Of a DNA stretch of 64,000 nt, positions 62,258 to 64,000 are shown piece after piece. Origin of the DNA: Paludibacter sp. (lineage in GTDB: Bacteria; Bacteroidota; Bacteroidia; Bacteroidales; Paludibacteraceae); NCBI GenBank assembly GCA_019163375.1, contig JAFLKK010000003.1, positions 1 through 64,000 of the forward strand, written 5' to 3'. Both the position numbers and the translations under genes were made by a program. The notes under the pieces are model-generated. The model searched no databases. It was not told where the DNA came from and saw nothing but the letters and a program-made list of their open reading frames with translations. Positions within the stretch are counted from its first letter, which is position 1; each line of letters starts with the position of its first letter.

Positions 62258-64000
62258 TTAAAGCTTTACTTCTGTTTTTGAGCCGTTGTACTGTATAACT
62301 TTTACTTCTGATTCGCTTTTTCCTATTAATTTGATTCTGAAAATACGGTTGTAAAGCATGCCTTCGAATGCACCAACGCGCTGGCCAATAATCAATTTAT
62401 TTTCAGCATCTTTATATTCAAATGCAATTGTAGAATAATTTCCTTTTTCGTAATTGTAATTTATGCCTTCATCTTCGTACAAACTAAACTGTCCGTCTTT
62501 ACCGGCATACACCTTGATCTCAATATCATCTGCTTTCTTTTCGGCCGCATATTGCAATACTGGACCAACCGGAAGAATAGAACCCGCAGGAACAAAAAGC
62601 GGAACGCGTTCGAGTGGCGCTTCAACACTGATTTTCTTTCCACCCTCAATCGTTTTGCCGGTATAGAAATCGTACCATTTTACTCCTGCAGGGAAATATA
62701 CATCTCTTTTTCTCGCCTGAAAAGTATAAACCGGACAAACCATTATGGAAGGACCAAAAAGGAATTGATCACCAATGCTAAATGTATTTTTATCGGCAGC
62801 ATAATCCATAACCAATGAGCGCATCAAGGTATAATCGTTGAAATGCGCCATGCCATTAAGCGAATAGATGTACGGCATTAATTTGTAACGCAATTCATCG
62901 TAATACACAAGACTCTTATAAACCGGATGGGTTTCGGGAGCTATGTTGTATATTTCGCGGTAAGGGAATTGACCGTGGCTACGGAAAAGGGGACAGAATG
63001 AACCAAACTGAAACCAACGAAGATTTAACTCACGCCATTCTTTAAGGTCGGCATTTTCATTTCCGGTTTTATCAAATTCATTTTGTCCGTTTTCATATCT
63101 TTTTTCTACACAAAAACCACCAATGTCCATTGTCCAGAAAGGAATTCCCGACATGGCAAAATTCAGTCCGGCCGAAATTTGCGATTTCATATCTTCCCAA
63201 CGTGTGCCAATATCGCCACTCCAGGTTGCAGTTGAGTACCGTTGTAAACCTGCAAAACCTGAGCGAGTTAATAAAAATACGCGTTTGTTGCTATCCACAG
63301 ATCGCTGACCATTGTAAATTGCTTCGGCATTCATCAGGGCATAAGCGTTAAAATACTTGTTCGAACTACCCAACGCATTTGGATGCATCAGTTTTTTTCG
63401 GTACTCTATGCTTGAATTAGACAAAATGTCGGGTTCCGAAGCATCCATCCACCAGGCATCCATCCCTTTGGTGTAGATATTATCATGCATTTGTTTCCAG
63501 AATAATTTCCGGGCATCTTTACTGTATGCATCGTAAAAAGAGCCTACATATCCTTTTCCAATCCAGTCGCGAACACTATCTTTTACCGCTAGCATGTACA
63601 TCCAACCTTTTTTCTCAAATTCTTTAAAATTATCGGTTGTGTCATAAAATTTTGGCCAAACAGAAATCATAATATGCGAATTTTGTTTGTGCACAGAATC
63701 AATCATTGCTTTTGCGTCAGGGAATCGTTTCAAATCGAATTTATGGCTTCCCCATTCTTTTTCGGGCCAATAACTCCAGTCGAGCACAATATTATCGATA
63801 GGAATATTTCTTTTTCTGTATTCCGAAACAGCACCTAAAAGTTCATCCTGTGTTTTATAACGTTCACGACTTTGCCAGTAACCCATAGCCCAGTTCGGCA
63901 TTATTGGAGCTTTCCCGGTTAAGGTACGATAGCCACTAATTACATCATCCATTTTTTCCCCGGCAACGAAATAATAATCCATTTTATCCCCCATTTCGGA
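62258..64000 (-). CDS. GH31 alpha-xylosidase/alpha-glucosidase, N-terminus cut by window edge
   Basis: The frame is open beyond 64000 (two more codons before the internal Met at 63994), so the N-terminal part is missing. The visible 580 residues hold the catalytic barrel: PNWAMGYWQSRERYKTQDEL, IDNIVLDWSYWPEKEWG, GMDAWWMDASEPD with the nucleophile Asp, RSGFAGLQRYSTATWSGDIGTRW, and FRSHGQFPYREIY. The final 120 residues form beta-domains. The WMDASEPD with YWPEKEWG pattern resembles alpha-xylosidases. With GH5 and GH3 this would remove xylose side chains from xyloglucan. The strand has GH31 before GH5. Confidence 0.9.
   Translation of the reverse strand, partial: SEMGDKMDYYFVAGEKMDDVISGYRTLTGKAPIMPNWAMGYWQSRERYKTQDELLGAVSEYRKRNIPIDNIVLDWSYWPEKEWGSHKFDLKRFPDAKAMIDSVHKQNSHIMISVWPKFYDTTDNFKEFEKKGWMYMLAVKDSVRDWIGKGYVGSFYDAYSKDARKLFWKQMHDNIYTKGMDAWWMDASEPDILSNSSIEYRKKLMHPNALGSSNKYFNAYALMNAEAIYNGQRSVDSNKRVFLLTRSGFAGLQRYSTATWSGDIGTRWEDMKSQISAGLNFAMSGIPFWTMDIGGFCVEKRYENGQNEFDKTGNENADLKEWRELNLRWFQFGSFCPLFRSHGQFPYREIYNIAPETHPVYKSLVYYDELRYKLMPYIYSLNGMAHFNDYTLMRSLVMDYAADKNTFSIGDQFLFGPSIMVCPVYTFQARKRDVYFPAGVKWYDFYTGKTIEGGKKISVEAPLERVPLFVPAGSILPVGPVLQYAAEKKADDIEIKVYAGKDGQFSLYEDEGINYNYEKGNYSTIAFEYKDAENKLIIGQRVGAFEGMLYNRIFRIKLIGKSESEVKVIQYNGSKTEVKL

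Overview
The window is about 64 kb of a low-GC Bacteroidota (Bacteroidales) chromosome. This is supported by TAnnTTTG promoter -7 boxes, few Shine-Dalgarno sites, a long IspG, a TonB receptor with a carboxypeptidase-like N-terminal domain, LytTR regulation and polysaccharide-degrading enzymes. The complex-I-like cluster together with sugar and glucan enzymes suits a fermentative anaerobe such as Paludibacteraceae or Dysgonomonadaceae. The genus is a guess.

Positions 1-6.6 kb are one end of an NBU/Tn4555-like integrative mobilizable element. Read from its right edge it carries a tyrosine integrase, an unrecognised protein, an excisionase-type HTH protein with a perfect 16-bp palindrome upstream, a VirE-type ATPase, an iteron/palindrome region that looks like an origin, a Toprim primase, a likely oriT and a MobV relaxase running off the left edge. 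Positions 6.8-9.6 kb are housekeeping: RNase Y, ZapA, a coiled-coil partner and a small Cys-rich protein.

Positions 9.9-19.5 kb hold the most striking system: a seven-gene minus-strand cluster resembling a group 4 (Hyf/Hyc) membrane-bound hydrogenase. Both CxxC motifs that bind NiFe in the large subunit are replaced, and three of the four proximal [4Fe-4S] ligands in the NuoB-like subunit are gone. The proton-translocating membrane arm (three antiporter-like subunits, NuoH-like and HyfE-like) looks intact. This fits an energy-converting hydrogenase-related (Ehr) complex.

Positions 19.8-31.8 kb carry ispG, three tandem small outer-membrane barrels each with its own terminator, two GH25 lysozymes, alaS, and a cell-wall operon (M23 peptidase, CapA-like protein, MurI, cupin). 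Positions 31.8-38.4 kb are a TolC-MacA-MacB efflux operon followed by LytS/LytT. A 41-bp tandem array with palindromic cores sits between its ATPase and permease genes. Positions 38.5-43.2 kb carry a ROK kinase with a sugar MFS transporter and a DPP-IV-like peptidase.

Positions 43.2-45 kb are rich in repeats: a nested REP-like element, a patatin, then a 21-bp degenerate tandem array. Positions 45-52.4 kb carry GDPD, a TonB receptor without SusD, an unknown exported protein, a PEPCK-like P-loop protein and an XRE-cupin regulator with CTTAAT-type candidate operators. Positions 52.5-58 kb carry a very large NtrY-like kinase, rlmH, a DUF4783 protein and nadC. The last 6 kb hold GH3, GH5 and a partial GH31, consistent with the edge of a glucan or xyloglucan utilisation locus.
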